This document shows, in pieces, positions 27,601-35,775 of a DNA stretch of 47,771 nt. Each line of letters begins with the position of its first letter. The first letter of the stretch is position 1. Position numbers and translations under genes: made by a program. The notes under the pieces were generated by a model. That model saw only the letters and a list, made by a program, of their open reading frames with translations. It was not told the origin of the DNA and searched no databases. This stretch comes from a candidate division WOR-1 bacterium RIFCSPHIGHO2_01_FULL_53_15. GTDB taxonomy: Bacteria; Margulisbacteria; WOR-1; O2-12-FULL-45-9; XYB2-FULL-48-7. Where the stretch lies: NCBI GenBank assembly GCA_001772335.1, contig METM01000016.1:73825-121595 (forward strand), read 5' to 3'.

Positions 27601-29918
27601 TCATGGCCCAAACCGTCCTGCGCCGACAACCTGACCTCATAATACTTATCAGGGTCAACCTTAAAAGAATATTCACATTCGCCAGACGGCCCGGTCGTTA
27701 ATTTTTGCGAGCCGAGCTCTTTTTCTATTCGATTGTACCGATAAAGCTTGTAGACCCGTTTGTTGATGAAATCATAACTTTCTCCGGCATCTTCTTTTTC
27801 ATAATGGATTTCGGTTAATGCAAGGTCGACCGCCTGCCCAGCGATCGGCCTGCCAAGATAATCAGCCTGATCATTTTCCGTGCCTGAATTTAGCCTTGAA
27901 ATATCGACCGCGTAAGCTTTAACCTTAAGATTGCCATCTACCTTGTTTTTGACATTGGCCTCCGTTATAAGCTTGACATGGGACCTGAAAACCTGAACTT
28001 GCGCTTCTCCAACGATCTCAGCCTCTTCTGCGTTGGCCGGCACGACAAAGAGATGGGCCGTTGAGGGGTCAGAAGGGATATCGCGCCCCTTGTATTCGAC
28101 GATCTTCTCCCCGTTTATGTCCGTAAAAATCGCCTTGCCTTCTCTCCTCCCGTAATAATATCTATCAAAAGAGAAGGAGAAGCTGAGTTCCTGCGACGCG
28201 AACGGCGTTCCCTCAAAAAACACGGACCTGACCTTAAAAGCAGCCTTATCGTTATTAAAGATCGCTTTCCTATCCTGGTCGATCTCAATTTTAAAGGCCG
28301 GCTTTGTATATGTTTGTATCTGGAAATATTTATTTGTCAAAAACTCTTTGCCAAGTTTAAACTCAAGACGATAATGACCGGGCTGGAGCGCCGCAAAATT
28401 AAATTCATCGCTGAAAGTGCCGAGCGCAGAAAGCCGCACCTCCTTCTTGGAGATATGCACGGACGGCCAGGATTCCTTTACCAATTCGACCGACACCTTG
28501 GAAGCGTCAAAATTGCCCGCACGTTTTCTGACAATACCCCATATTTTTACCATGTCGGTCGGCTGATAAAGCTTCCGGTCCGTATAAACATAAAACCAAT
28601 ATTTATCCCAGACAGAGGCCGACTCATTGCGCAATGACAGCGGCAAATAAAGATTTTTGTGCCCAGACAAGGCAATATCCAGATAGCTCCCTTTCTGCCT
28701 GACATCTTCCGGCAAATCGGAGAAAGCAAGCCCTGTTTTATCAGTTCTGGCCACAAACCCCGTTCCCGCGACTTTAACCAATGCTCCTTCGGCAGGAGTC
28801 TTCGAGCCGATCCTATTAACCCAAGTCAAAACACCTGATCTGCTATTAACCGCATAAGCCACAACATCGCTTATCTGGAGAAAAGCCTGGGCCTTCTTCC
28901 CTTTCATTTCCGCCTCAACCAGATAATAGCCGTCTGTTAATTTGCCCGGGAACCTTATAAAAGTTGTCCAGGGATTCGCCTGCAACACATTTGCGCTGAA
29001 ATTCAGCGTCTTATAATATTTATCCGTATCCAAATTCCGCTGGCTGTAGCGCGCCCAATTAAGCAACCCTTCTTTTTTTATTATCGCTTGCCTAAACTCA
29101 TCTATGGTCTTAAATTCAAAAACGTTGACTTTTAAGGTTTTGCCTTCAAGGCCATAAGAATATATGTCCATTACGGGCGCTTCTCCCACGCCGAACTGAT
29201 ATAAGCTATCCCTAAAATCGATCCGGGAATGATCTTCTATGCGATTTTTTGACCCGGTTTCGAATTTGAACTGGTAATCCGCTCCCAGTGTATCTTTGCT
29301 TGTGGTCAAACCCAATCCTTTGCCGACAACTACCGTATAGATCGTCTTAGCCCTAAGGCGCTTTGGGATAAAAACGAGCGTGTTCTTATGCTTTTCAAAT
29401 CTGCCCTCGGTCGTCGGGAAAATAGTAAAATTATCTTGATAATCTTTATACTCGGAAAAATTAAAATTGAGCTCGATGCCCGAATTAAGCGGGATATCAG
29501 TGGCCTCATCCCTTGGCAGCGTCCCGACAACTTTAAATTTTTCCCGCGCCTGGAAGGCCCAGTTCCGGTTTTTGATCGCCATTGAAATCTTATAGACCTT
29601 GTTTCTCTCAAGACCGGCCCTTGGCTTTAATATAAACTCCCTGCCGTCAATTGCCAGCACATCATAGTCGACTTCCGGGTCGAATTTAATGATCTTTTTT
29701 ACATCCCTCGTTGAAATGCGCTTCTCGCTCTTTAAAATGAAGACAGCATCAATATCTATGCCATAAAGGTCATCATGAGAGGGCGTTAATTCATAATTAT
29801 TGGCGACCAATTCAGATAAGGGGGTTGTCCTAACAAAATTATAATAAAGGAAAAATGCGGCAATGAAGACTGCCAAAAAGCCAAGGACCAAATATATTTT
29901 GCGGGTTTGTATTATAAT
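24660..29918 (-). CDS. Alpha-2-macroglobulin-like protein with embedded Hint domain
   Basis: About 1750 residues. The start is uncertain: the frame is open to 30104, but no ATG there has a ribosome-binding site. GGGGGAG sits next to ATT 29918/ATA 29915-29912, just before TRKIYLVLGFLAVFIAAFFLYY, a signal anchor. Upstream residues are therefore unlikely to be translated. The MG-domain array (YTDRKLYQPTDMVKIWGIVRK) is bacterial A2M (YfaS-like). The core A2M segment is ENFRDMAYFGSVITDPGG...FNLPDNLTSWRI. The complement-like helical region shows TWGDRIEQ where thioester proteins have GCxEQ; Cys is replaced by Arg, so no thioester can form. A 129-residue Hint domain occupies the bait-region position (26544-26930). 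Bacterial A2Ms are periplasmic protease traps. Paired here with a Memo-CapA gene rather than the usual penicillin-binding protein PbpC. Confidence 0.88.
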   Translation of the reverse strand: MIIQTRKIYLVLGFLAVFIAAFFLYYNFVRTTPLSELVANNYELTPSHDDLYGIDIDAVFILKSEKRISTRDVKKIIKFDPEVDYDVLAIDGREFILKPRAGLERNKVYKISMAIKNRNWAFQAREKFKVVGTLPRDEATDIPLNSGIELNFNFSEYKDYQDNFTIFPTTEGRFEKHKNTLVFIPKRLRAKTIYTVVVGKGLGLTTSKDTLGADYQFKFETGSKNRIEDHSRIDFRDSLYQFGVGEAPVMDIYSYGLEGKTLKVNVFEFKTIDEFRQAIIKKEGLLNWARYSQRNLDTDKYYKTLNFSANVLQANPWTTFIRFPGKLTDGYYLVEAEMKGKKAQAFLQISDVVAYAVNSRSGVLTWVNRIGSKTPAEGALVKVAGTGFVARTDKTGLAFSDLPEDVRQKGSYLDIALSGHKNLYLPLSLRNESASVWDKYWFYVYTDRKLYQPTDMVKIWGIVRKRAGNFDASKVSVELVKESWPSVHISKKEVRLSALGTFSDEFNFAALQPGHYRLEFKLGKEFLTNKYFQIQTYTKPAFKIEIDQDRKAIFNNDKAAFKVRSVFFEGTPFASQELSFSFSFDRYYYGRREGKAIFTDINGEKIVEYKGRDIPSDPSTAHLFVVPANAEEAEIVGEAQVQVFRSHVKLITEANVKNKVDGNLKVKAYAVDISRLNSGTENDQADYLGRPIAGQAVDLALTEIHYEKEDAGESYDFINKRVYKLYRYNRIEKELGSQKLTTGPSGECEYSFKVDPDKYYEVRLSAQDGLGHETSETAYLWGDMSYYYDNYSDQPALINKKKGGRQRIFDDYYGGYYDNWAPPAYSVGDKVEFEFVKGGRALPSGGNNRYLFYNAQQGILSYNVQNSPAYTFDFNAKHVPNLSVTGIYFDGRSYVSAGSEVRYNVENKKLLVKISTDKAQYKPKDLVDLKVNVTDAKGLPVKAEVNLNLVDEAFYMLSPEQVDPLNEIFAGLSSGIIDSYMSHQYPELESGAEKGGCFAAGTKILMGDGSYKNIEDVKAGDDILTRKSDIVPILVKDVVEKTFVHDVNGCLTINGRIKVTPGHRIFINKSWKTAGEAVLGDIFLDKNNNEVVVNSLEYNPGRLKVYNLKTNDRHTYFAEDVYVHNQKDESIRENFRDMAYFGSVITDPGGNAGVKFNLPDNLTSWRITAQAISPDMYAGHTVKNIPVSLPFFVETTYNKEFNSQDRPIIKIRSFGKALKEKQKVQYHVFAPTLGLESSPLLSAFAFKSAYFPLPALKEGEHRVGVSGAVADNKDSIVKPIMVVKSRFTKRKSDFYQVKAGLKIHGNNKGRTGLVFCDQSRGRFYYFLGTLAWTWGDRIEQKLSRLFGRQYLKKYFNDDVRTDEEIKVSGYQMPSGGIAILPYSGAEVPLSAKIAALDPELFSRTGLFSYLYSIVGNESAGLDEKCPAIFGLANLGKADLVQIKLILTNPNVSAMNRLYLGLAAHKIGDEDLAKEIYSQILRAYSKIKGRHAWLEVGQDMDDRLSVTSLAAIFAAKLGAPERDLLWNYVMDNSTTDILLNLEEIMYLNEVINKLPGNAVSFSVRTDKQKHERIELNKGDIFRMEVGPGELANIKYYDIKGEVGITAYYDQVISPAQLDRDPNIAIQRKYYVDDMEVNTLSEGDLVQVRLYARIGPNALGSAYQIMEILPSGLKYVNNPYARGGSLSWRRLSPYEINNQQLKFAVYKSDQQPEFYYYYAMVINKGEYVAEPAVIRSFINTEILNLSDSSKIEIK
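26544..26930 (-). other. Hint/bacterial intein-like domain within the A2M protein
   Basis: The domain runs from Cys in GGCFAAGTKILMGDGSYKNIED to VHN (before QKDE), 129 residues. Intein block A (CFAAGTKI), block B-like NGRIKVTPGHRIFI (TPGH) and block G (YFAEDVYVHN) are all present. There is no homing endonuclease. The +1 residue is Gln, not Cys/Ser/Thr, so ordinary protein splicing is not expected. Such bacterial intein-like domains often cleave instead. The codons just before the Cys contain a run of seven G. Confidence 0.85.
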
Positions 29919-30051
29919 CTCCCCCTTGCTAACTGCAACGATTTTCCCACTTATAAAGGATAAAATCAAGCGGGACGTAATGTATGCAATAAGGGGTTGA
30001 TTCGTGCTTCCGGCTGTGGGAAAATGAAACCGCATAAGGGGGAGGAAGAAT

Positions 30052-30534
30052 ATGGGCAAACCTTTGATCATGGTGGTGGATGACGAAAGAGATTTTGCGA
30101 ACAATATCGCCGATACGATCAGAAAAACGGGGAAATATGAAGTAATAACGGCCTATTCGGGCAAAGAAGCGCTTTATGAGTTAGGGAAGAATAAGTCGTT
30201 TCTTGGGATTGCCGGCAATAAGGTCAAACTGATACTGCTCGACATCAAAATGCCCGATATGGACGGCCTGCAATTCCTCGAGGAAATGAGAAAGAAATAC
30301 AACGACGACCAGATCGGCGTGATGATGCTGACCGCATACGAAGACGAGGAAAAATGGGATCGCGCCACATCGGGATTCGTGGCCGGCTACATTAAGAAAA
30401 CTGAAATAAAGGATCAGTTGCTCACATCGATCGAACGATTTTTCATTAATCCAGATAAACGCTATAAAATGACAATTGAAACCTTTGAAAAACACATTGA
30501 TAAAAAAGACGAGTGGAAAAAGGGGGCCGCCTAA
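30052..30534 (+). CDS. Response regulator receiver protein
   Basis: 160 residues. Receiver domain with the acidic pair D10-D11 (VVDDE), phosphoacceptor D64 (LILLDIKMPDMDG), T94 (MMLTAY) and K115 (GYIKK). A C-terminal tail of ~35 charged residues has no DNA-binding domain, so it probably signals by protein contact. GGGGGAGGA precedes ATG 30052. It is convergent with, and overlaps by 4 nt, the histidine kinase gene, which is its likely partner. It is divergent from the A2M gene. Confidence 0.92.
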   Translation: MGKPLIMVVDDERDFANNIADTIRKTGKYEVITAYSGKEALYELGKNKSFLGIAGNKVKLILLDIKMPDMDGLQFLEEMRKKYNDDQIGVMMLTAYEDEEKWDRATSGFVAGYIKKTEIKDQLLTSIERFFINPDKRYKMTIETFEKHIDKKDEWKKGAA

Positions 30535-32480
30535 GCTTTCGCCGGAAATTTAAGAACGAATGTCGCCCCCTGCCCCGGCTGACTTTTAACCTCGATACTA
30601 CCTAAATGTTCCCTGATGATCCTGAAAACGATCGAGAGGCCAAGCCCTCTCCCCTTGGTGACATGCGTGCTGAAAAACGGCTCAAAGATCTTGTCCTGAT
30701 TTTCTTTTGGGATGCCAATTCCTGTGTCAGAGATTTCCGCCACGACTATTGGCGCGTTGTCTTCCCTGGCAGCGGAGGTCTTGATGGTTATCGTCCCCTT
30801 GTCAGGGATCGCCTCCCGCGCGTTCTTGACCAGATTAATGAAAACCAGCTTTAAATCTTCAAAATCGCCCTTGATGACCGGCAGTGAATTTAGCGCCTTG
30901 ACCAAATCGGCGCCGATCGGCTGATAAAAGGCGAGCGCGCCTTCTATCACTTCATTTAAATCGACATCGGTTTCGTGGCGCTCCTTGGGCTTGCTCAAGC
31001 GCAGAGTGTTATCGACGATATCGCTTGCCCGGCTGATCTGTTTTTGAAAGTACTCCTTAACCTCTTTAAAATCGCTGATTTTCCTGCAGTCATCCGGCAG
31101 GGCGAGAATTTTACTGCTCATGATGGCCAGCGGCGTCCTGATCTCGTGGTTGTATTCCTGGATCAGATGAGCCATGGAGGCGATTTTCTCCGATCTCGCC
31201 AGCAGGCGTTCGGTGTCATAGAGTTTCTTCTGGTTGGCCTCGAATTCGTGTTTAATCTTTTCGTACGGCCTGATGCGGTCAAGGATCGCCAGCGCCTGGA
31301 CCATTATTGTGCGGAAGATCGTAAGGTCCTGCTCGCTATAGGGGTCTTCCGAGATCTTTTGCTCCAGAATGAGAGCGCCTTCGACCCCTTCGGAGGAAGA
31401 AAGCGGCATTACGAGGCCGGGCTTTGTCTGCGTCAGATCAGTCGCGGCAACCTTTTGTTTGTCCGTAATGATCTCAATATTCTTAATCTTGACGGCTGAC
31501 TTTAGTTCATCCGCGATGATCTTGAAAACCTCACCCCTCTCAAGAACCGGCACAAGCTTCCGGGCAATGCCGTTAATCAATTTATCCGAATTGTAACAGC
31601 CGGGGATCCATTTTTCTTCAAGCGGGGTCTGGATGAAACCGCGCAGGCGGTGAGCCGCCCAGGCCCAGAACAAGGCCAAAGCCGCGCCGATCATAAGCGC
31701 TAAGGGTACATTGAGAGGGAATAAATAAAGAGCAGCAAAAGAGGCGACGATCAAAACGCCGACAGAGCTGTAAGCGGCGGAGCGGCTGATCGCGACCCGG
31801 ATATCCATGAGTTCATGCTTGGTGATGGCGTAAAATATCAGCATCGTGTAAAAACTTAAGATCAGGTTGTCAACGGGAGGGATTTCTACGCCGAATAAAG
31901 AAGGGAAATAGACGAACGACGCGGAAAAAGCAACCAGGGTCGCCAACAATAGATAATTCAACTGATTCCTGAACTCGCCCCTGGAATTCGGGTAAGCATA
32001 AATAATTTTAAATAATCCGTATATTCCGCTGAAATAATAAAGTCCGATGAACAGAAAATAGAAGGCCCCGCCTTCAACTCCCAATCTTACCGTGTTATAG
32101 GGAAGGGCTTCCCTTTTTAATCCCGGGATAAAATAATCCGTGAAAACCGAACCGGCGATAATGAGGGTCAAAATAATGAACAGAAACCGCAGGGGGGCGC
32201 TCATCTTCGATCTTGTCGCCGAGGCAATAAAAAAAGCGTAAAATGCCGCGATAAAGACCGAGAAGAAATAAAGGGTTCTGGCAATAATCAGAGAAGACGG
32301 CCCGCCGGACTGTGGCAATAATAGGGAGAAGAGATCCCAGAGAATCCAACAAAACAAACTAGCGCAGGTCAGCCCGAAAAGTCTTTTTGTCAGGTCGATG
32401 GGCTTATAAGTGAAAGAGAGAATTGCCAATAAGAAATTGATGCCGGCCGACAAAAGAGACGAAACAAAATAAAAGCTCAA
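30531..32480 (-). CDS. Polytopic membrane sensor histidine kinase
   Basis: 649 residues. About nine hydrophobic spans fill residues ~3-275 (seven in a HisKA_7TM-like unit, then two more after the KHELMDIRVAISRSAAY link). A GAF-like segment (~300-400) follows, then a coiled coil. The dimerisation domain contains QEYNHEIRTPLAI (phospho-His H445). The ATPase domain has the N box (INLVKNAREAIP), G1 (DTGIGIP) and G2 (GRGLGLSIV). It has no receiver domain. The ATG overlaps the stop of the oxoamine synthase gene (ATGA), so the enzyme and kinase are co-translated. That pairing recalls CqsA/CqsS and LqsA/LqsS alpha-hydroxyketone systems. Confidence 0.93.
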   Translation of the reverse strand: MSFYFVSSLLSAGINFLLAILSFTYKPIDLTKRLFGLTCASLFCWILWDLFSLLLPQSGGPSSLIIARTLYFFSVFIAAFYAFFIASATRSKMSAPLRFLFIILTLIIAGSVFTDYFIPGLKREALPYNTVRLGVEGGAFYFLFIGLYYFSGIYGLFKIIYAYPNSRGEFRNQLNYLLLATLVAFSASFVYFPSLFGVEIPPVDNLILSFYTMLIFYAITKHELMDIRVAISRSAAYSSVGVLIVASFAALYLFPLNVPLALMIGAALALFWAWAAHRLRGFIQTPLEEKWIPGCYNSDKLINGIARKLVPVLERGEVFKIIADELKSAVKIKNIEIITDKQKVAATDLTQTKPGLVMPLSSSEGVEGALILEQKISEDPYSEQDLTIFRTIMVQALAILDRIRPYEKIKHEFEANQKKLYDTERLLARSEKIASMAHLIQEYNHEIRTPLAIMSSKILALPDDCRKISDFKEVKEYFQKQISRASDIVDNTLRLSKPKERHETDVDLNEVIEGALAFYQPIGADLVKALNSLPVIKGDFEDLKLVFINLVKNAREAIPDKGTITIKTSAAREDNAPIVVAEISDTGIGIPKENQDKIFEPFFSTHVTKGRGLGLSIVFRIIREHLGSIEVKSQPGQGATFVLKFPAKA

Positions 32481-33673
32481 TTAAGCGCGACCTTTTCTTT
32501 GATTTTACCGATTACCGAGAGCGCCCTTTCAAGCGCTTCTTTGCTATGAGTTGCCATCGAGCTTATCCTGATTATCGACTTGTTTTTTTCAACGGCTGGG
32601 AAAGAGACGGGGTTAACAATAATGCCATTATCATACAAATCCCTGACAATTCGATGAGTTAACTTCTCATCTCCAATAAAAACAGGAATAATCGCGCTAT
32701 TGCTGTTTAAAGTGTCAAATTTCATCTCACGCAAGCCGTCTTTAAACATTTTGATATTTTTCCACAACCTGGCAATCAACGCCGGGTCCGCCTCAATGAT
32801 TTCCAGCGCTTTTATCAGTCCCGCGACTATCGGCACCGGGAGACTGGTCGCGAAAATAAATGATCGCGCCGTGTGCTTTAAGCAATTTGCTATATCCTTG
32901 TCACAAACTATGAACCCGCCCAGGCCGCCCAATGCCTTGCTGAGTGTGCCGACACCAATATCAACTCGCGCCTCACATTTAAAATACTCAACGATCCCGC
33001 TGCCATGCTCACCCAATACACCGGTGGAATGAGCCTCATCGACGATGATCGACGCCTTATGGGTATCCGCCAGTTTTCTGATCTCGTCCAATGGGGCGAT
33101 ATCGCCATCCATACTAAAGACGCCTTCAGTAATAATAGCTGTGGTCCCATTTTGCCGTTTGATTGATTGCAATTTTTCCCCCAAGGAAAGCATGTCATTA
33201 TGAGAAAATGTAACGATCTTTGCCCTTGAGAGAACAGCGCCATCGATGATGCTCGCATGACATTTCTTGTCTATGACCAGGGTATCCCCGGCAGAAAACA
33301 TCGAGGAAAGCACGCCCAGATTCGCCATGTAGCCAGTGCTGAAAACAACAGCGGCCTCTTGCCTCTTAAATTGTGCCAGCTTGAGCTCGAGCTTCTCATG
33401 CAATTCAGAAGTGCCGGTTAAGAACCGGGAAGCACCCGTCCCCATTCCATATTTTGCCAGGGCTTTCTGGACGGCTTCTTTTACCCGAGGATCATTTGCC
33501 AGCCCCAAATAGTTATTGGAAGAAAAATTAATGAATTTTCTGCCATTGATAACGATCGTTGAATCCTGCGGCGAATTCAATTTATGCATATAAAAATATG
33601 CGTTCTGCTCTTGCAGGGCGGCAATTCTTTCAAGAATCACAGCGTGTTTATTTAGAAAATTTTCGTTTTTCAT
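32477..33673 (-). CDS. PLP-dependent alpha-oxoamine synthase
   Basis: 398 residues, full length for the family that condenses an amino acid with an acyl-CoA (BioF, Kbl, serine palmitoyltransferase, CqsA/LqsA). Visible residues: H139 (KKCHASI), D212 and H215 (VDEAHSTGVLG), PLP lysine K246 (GTLSKALGGLGG), and the glycine-rich GTGASRFLTGT. The DEAHS motif is closer to serine palmitoyltransferase/BioF-like members than to Kbl. No biotin or threonine-degradation genes are nearby; the next gene is an overlapping histidine kinase. Synthesis of an acyl-derived signal sensed by that kinase is a reasonable inference. A promoter ends seven bases before the ATG, so the mRNA looks leaderless. Confidence 0.88.
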   Translation of the reverse strand: MKNENFLNKHAVILERIAALQEQNAYFYMHKLNSPQDSTIVINGRKFINFSSNNYLGLANDPRVKEAVQKALAKYGMGTGASRFLTGTSELHEKLELKLAQFKRQEAAVVFSTGYMANLGVLSSMFSAGDTLVIDKKCHASIIDGAVLSRAKIVTFSHNDMLSLGEKLQSIKRQNGTTAIITEGVFSMDGDIAPLDEIRKLADTHKASIIVDEAHSTGVLGEHGSGIVEYFKCEARVDIGVGTLSKALGGLGGFIVCDKDIANCLKHTARSFIFATSLPVPIVAGLIKALEIIEADPALIARLWKNIKMFKDGLREMKFDTLNSNSAIIPVFIGDEKLTHRIVRDLYDNGIIVNPVSFPAVEKNKSIIRISSMATHSKEALERALSVIGKIKEKVALN

Positions 33674-33680
33674 TTGTCAA

Positions 33681-33709
33681 ATTCTATCATTTTATCCCGA
33701 TATATTCAA
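33681..33709 (-). promoter_or_regulatory. Near-consensus promoter, leaderless start for the oxoamine synthase
   Basis: Reverse strand -35 TTGAAT, 17-base spacer, -10 TAGAAT, then seven bases to ATG 33673. There is no Shine-Dalgarno sequence. Confidence 0.65.
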
Positions 33710-33822
33710 AATAATTTCACTATTTTTTAGTTTATTAACCCGTGCTCAGAAAAAGGGCCCTTGAGGCAATTTTTTCAATAATGGAAGGGAAATCATGAGA
33801 TTCGAGGTTGATCGGAATTTTA

Positions 33823-33831
33823 TGCTATAAT
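33823..33831 (+). promoter_or_regulatory. Extended -10 promoter, leaderless start for proA
   Basis: TGCTATAAT is a perfect extended -10. It lies nine bases before GTG 33841, so transcription should start at or within three bases of the start codon. There is no ribosome-binding site. Confidence 0.7.
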
Positions 33832-33840
33832 TGCCGCATC

Positions 33841-35094
33841 GTGAGCGACTCGGAAGTTGTAAAAAAAGGCAAATTGGCAAAAGCGGCCTCGCGCCAGCTG
33901 GCCGTCACCTCGACCAAAGTGAAAAACTACGCGCTCGAGCGGATGGCTGAAGCCCTCGACAAGAATGCCAAAATTATCCTTGACGCCAACTCCCTTGACC
34001 TCGAAGCCGGCGAGAAAAAAGAGCTCTCCCGCGCGCTCCTCGACCGCCTGTCGCTCGACGGGAAAAGGATATCGGGGATGATCGAGGGTATCCAGGTTAT
34101 CAAGTCGCTGCCTGATCCAGTCGGCGAGATCATTTCGGAGTGGCAGAGACCCAACGGCCTGAAGATCAAGAAAGTCCGCGTGCCGCTCGGCGTCATCGGC
34201 ATAATTTATGAAGCCCGGCCCAATGTCACGGTCGACTCGGCCGCTCTCTGTCTCAAGGCCGGCAATGCCGTCATCCTGCGCGGGGGCTCGGATGTGATTC
34301 AAACGAATATCGAGATTACCAAGGTTATCCAGGACGCCGCCTATAACGCCGGCCTGCCGGAAAACTCGATCCAGCTCATCGCCGACACGCGGCGCGAGAC
34401 CGCCGAGGAACTGATGAGAGCGCGCGACTATGTCGACGTCCTCATTCCGCGCGGCGGCCGCAGTTTGATCCAGGCGGTCGTTGAAAATTCGACGATCCCC
34501 GTCATCGAAACGGGCGAAGGGAACTGCCACGCTTATGTCGAGAGAACGGCCGATCTGAAAATGGCCGCCGATATCGTCTTTAACGCCAAGTGCAGCCGGC
34601 CTTCGGTCTGCAACGCGATCGAAAACCTCCTGGTTGACGACGCGATCGCCGCCGAGTTCCTGCCGCTGGTCAAGCAACGGCTTGATGAGGGCCACGTTCA
34701 GCTGCGCGGCTCGGAGCGGGTCAGAAAGATCCTGCCCGGCATAAAGTTGGCCACCGAGGAAGACTGGCGGACCGAGTTCCTGGCGCTGATCCTGGCGGTC
34801 AACACCGTGGCCGGGGTTGATGACGCCATCAACCACATCAATAAGTACGGCACCAAACATTCGGAAACGATAATTACGAGGGACAAAAATGCGGCCCAGA
34901 AATTCCAGGCCGAAATCGACGCCGCCGTGGTTTATGTCAACGCTTCAACGCGCTTTACCGACGGCTTTGAGTTCGGCTTCGGCGCGGAGATCGGTATTTC
35001 GACACAAAAGCTGCACGCCCGCGGGCCGATGGGTTTAAATGAATTAACTTCTTATAAGTATCTTGTAGATGGCAGCGGCCAGATCCGTGTTTAA
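33841..35094 (+). CDS. proA: Gamma-glutamyl phosphate reductase
   Basis: Second step of proline synthesis: NADPH-dependent reduction of gamma-glutamyl phosphate to the semialdehyde. 417 residues from GTG 33841. The frame is open to ATG 33808, but that codon lies upstream of the perfect -10 and would add non-conserved residues. Motifs: VPLGVIGIIYEARPNVTVD, LKAGNAVILRGGSD, IPRGGRSLI, the catalytic Cys in NAKCSRPSVCNA, and FGFGAEIGISTQKLHARGPMGL near the end. proB is not adjacent. It is followed after 75 bases by nadD. Confidence 0.96.
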   Translation: MSDSEVVKKGKLAKAASRQLAVTSTKVKNYALERMAEALDKNAKIILDANSLDLEAGEKKELSRALLDRLSLDGKRISGMIEGIQVIKSLPDPVGEIISEWQRPNGLKIKKVRVPLGVIGIIYEARPNVTVDSAALCLKAGNAVILRGGSDVIQTNIEITKVIQDAAYNAGLPENSIQLIADTRRETAEELMRARDYVDVLIPRGGRSLIQAVVENSTIPVIETGEGNCHAYVERTADLKMAADIVFNAKCSRPSVCNAIENLLVDDAIAAEFLPLVKQRLDEGHVQLRGSERVRKILPGIKLATEEDWRTEFLALILAVNTVAGVDDAINHINKYGTKHSETIITRDKNAAQKFQAEIDAAVVYVNASTRFTDGFEFGFGAEIGISTQKLHARGPMGLNELTSYKYLVDGSGQIRV

Positions 35095-35165
35095 CTCACC
35101 CCCTCTTTCCCCCTCTCTTTTCAAGAGAGGGGGAGGGTTAACTTTAAGTTTGCGGGGGGTGAGTT
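35093..35165. repeat. Nested inverted repeat between proA and nadD
   Basis: The outer arms AACTCACCCCC (35093-35103) and GGGGGTGAGTT (35155-35165) are perfect 11-bp complements. Within them lies a second perfect 11-bp hairpin (CCCCCTCTCTT, loop TTC, AAGAGAGGGGG; 35109-35133). In RNA the outer arm would cover the nadD ribosome-binding site GGGGGTGA. It may be a dispersed repeat or a translational control element. Confidence 0.7.
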
Positions 35166-35169
35166 GAAG

Positions 35170-35775
35170 ATGAAGCGCATCGGCATCATGGGGGGGACGT
35201 TCAACCCCGTCCACAAGGGGCACCTCGCGCTGGCCAGGGCGGCGCAAGCGGAGTTCGCGCTCGATAAGCTCATCTTTATCCCGACCGGCACCCCGCCCCA
35301 CAAGGCGCTCGGCACCGTCGTTGACAAAGAACACCGGCTGAACATGGTCCAGCTGGCGATCAAAGGCCAACCCGACTACGCTGTCTCGCGTATCGAGCTG
35401 GATCGGCCGGGCTACTCATACGCGATCGATACTTTCCGCGCGCTCAAGAAAAAATTTGGCCAGAAGACCAAGCTCTTTTATATCATGGGGCTCGATTCGA
35501 TCAACGAGATACTCGAGTGGCGAAAACCGCTCGAGCTCTTCAAACTCTGCGAGTTCATTGTCGGCGCGCGTCCGGGGACTAAGATCAGGACGTTCCGCCG
35601 GCTGGTCAAGTTCCCGCCCCTGCGGAAAGAGGTCGACAAAATTCATCTGATGGAGCTCAAGGAGAACGTTTCGGCCTCGGAGATCAGGCAGAGATTGAAA
35701 GTTGGCAAGTCGGTTAGTTTGTTAGTGCCGAAAGTTATTGAAAACTACATAAAAAAGAACAGGTTATACAAATGA
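35170..35775 (+). CDS. nadD: Nicotinate-nucleotide adenylyltransferase
   Basis: Makes deamido-NAD from nicotinate mononucleotide and ATP. About 201 residues from ATG 35170; an in-frame TTG at 35164 is a possible alternative. The nucleotidyl-transferase signature GGTFNPVHKGHLALA, TGTPPHK, the MGLDSI segment and the C-terminal SASEIRQRL (SxTxxR-type ATP motif) are present. It begins a tight operon with the M16 peptidase (4-nt overlap), dut and dapB. Its ribosome-binding site lies inside a strong inverted repeat. Confidence 0.96.
   Translation: MKRIGIMGGTFNPVHKGHLALARAAQAEFALDKLIFIPTGTPPHKALGTVVDKEHRLNMVQLAIKGQPDYAVSRIELDRPGYSYAIDTFRALKKKFGQKTKLFYIMGLDSINEILEWRKPLELFKLCEFIVGARPGTKIRTFRRLVKFPPLRKEVDKIHLMELKENVSASEIRQRLKVGKSVSLLVPKVIENYIKKNRLYK

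Noticed and set aside
29919..30104. N-terminal extension of the A2M protein to ATG 30104 or 30035
   Set aside because: Neither ATG has a ribosome-binding site, the extension overlaps the divergent response regulator and its leader, and the signal-anchor follows the later GGGGGAG site.
32477..33673. Confident naming as BioF or Kbl
   Set aside because: Family motifs do not decide between substrates and no pathway genes are adjacent.
33820..34860. Long minus-strand frame opposite proA (and similar frames opposite the GH26, SmpB, dapB and M16 genes)
   Set aside because: Mirror frames caused by GC-rich codon use; no homology-like motifs or start signals.
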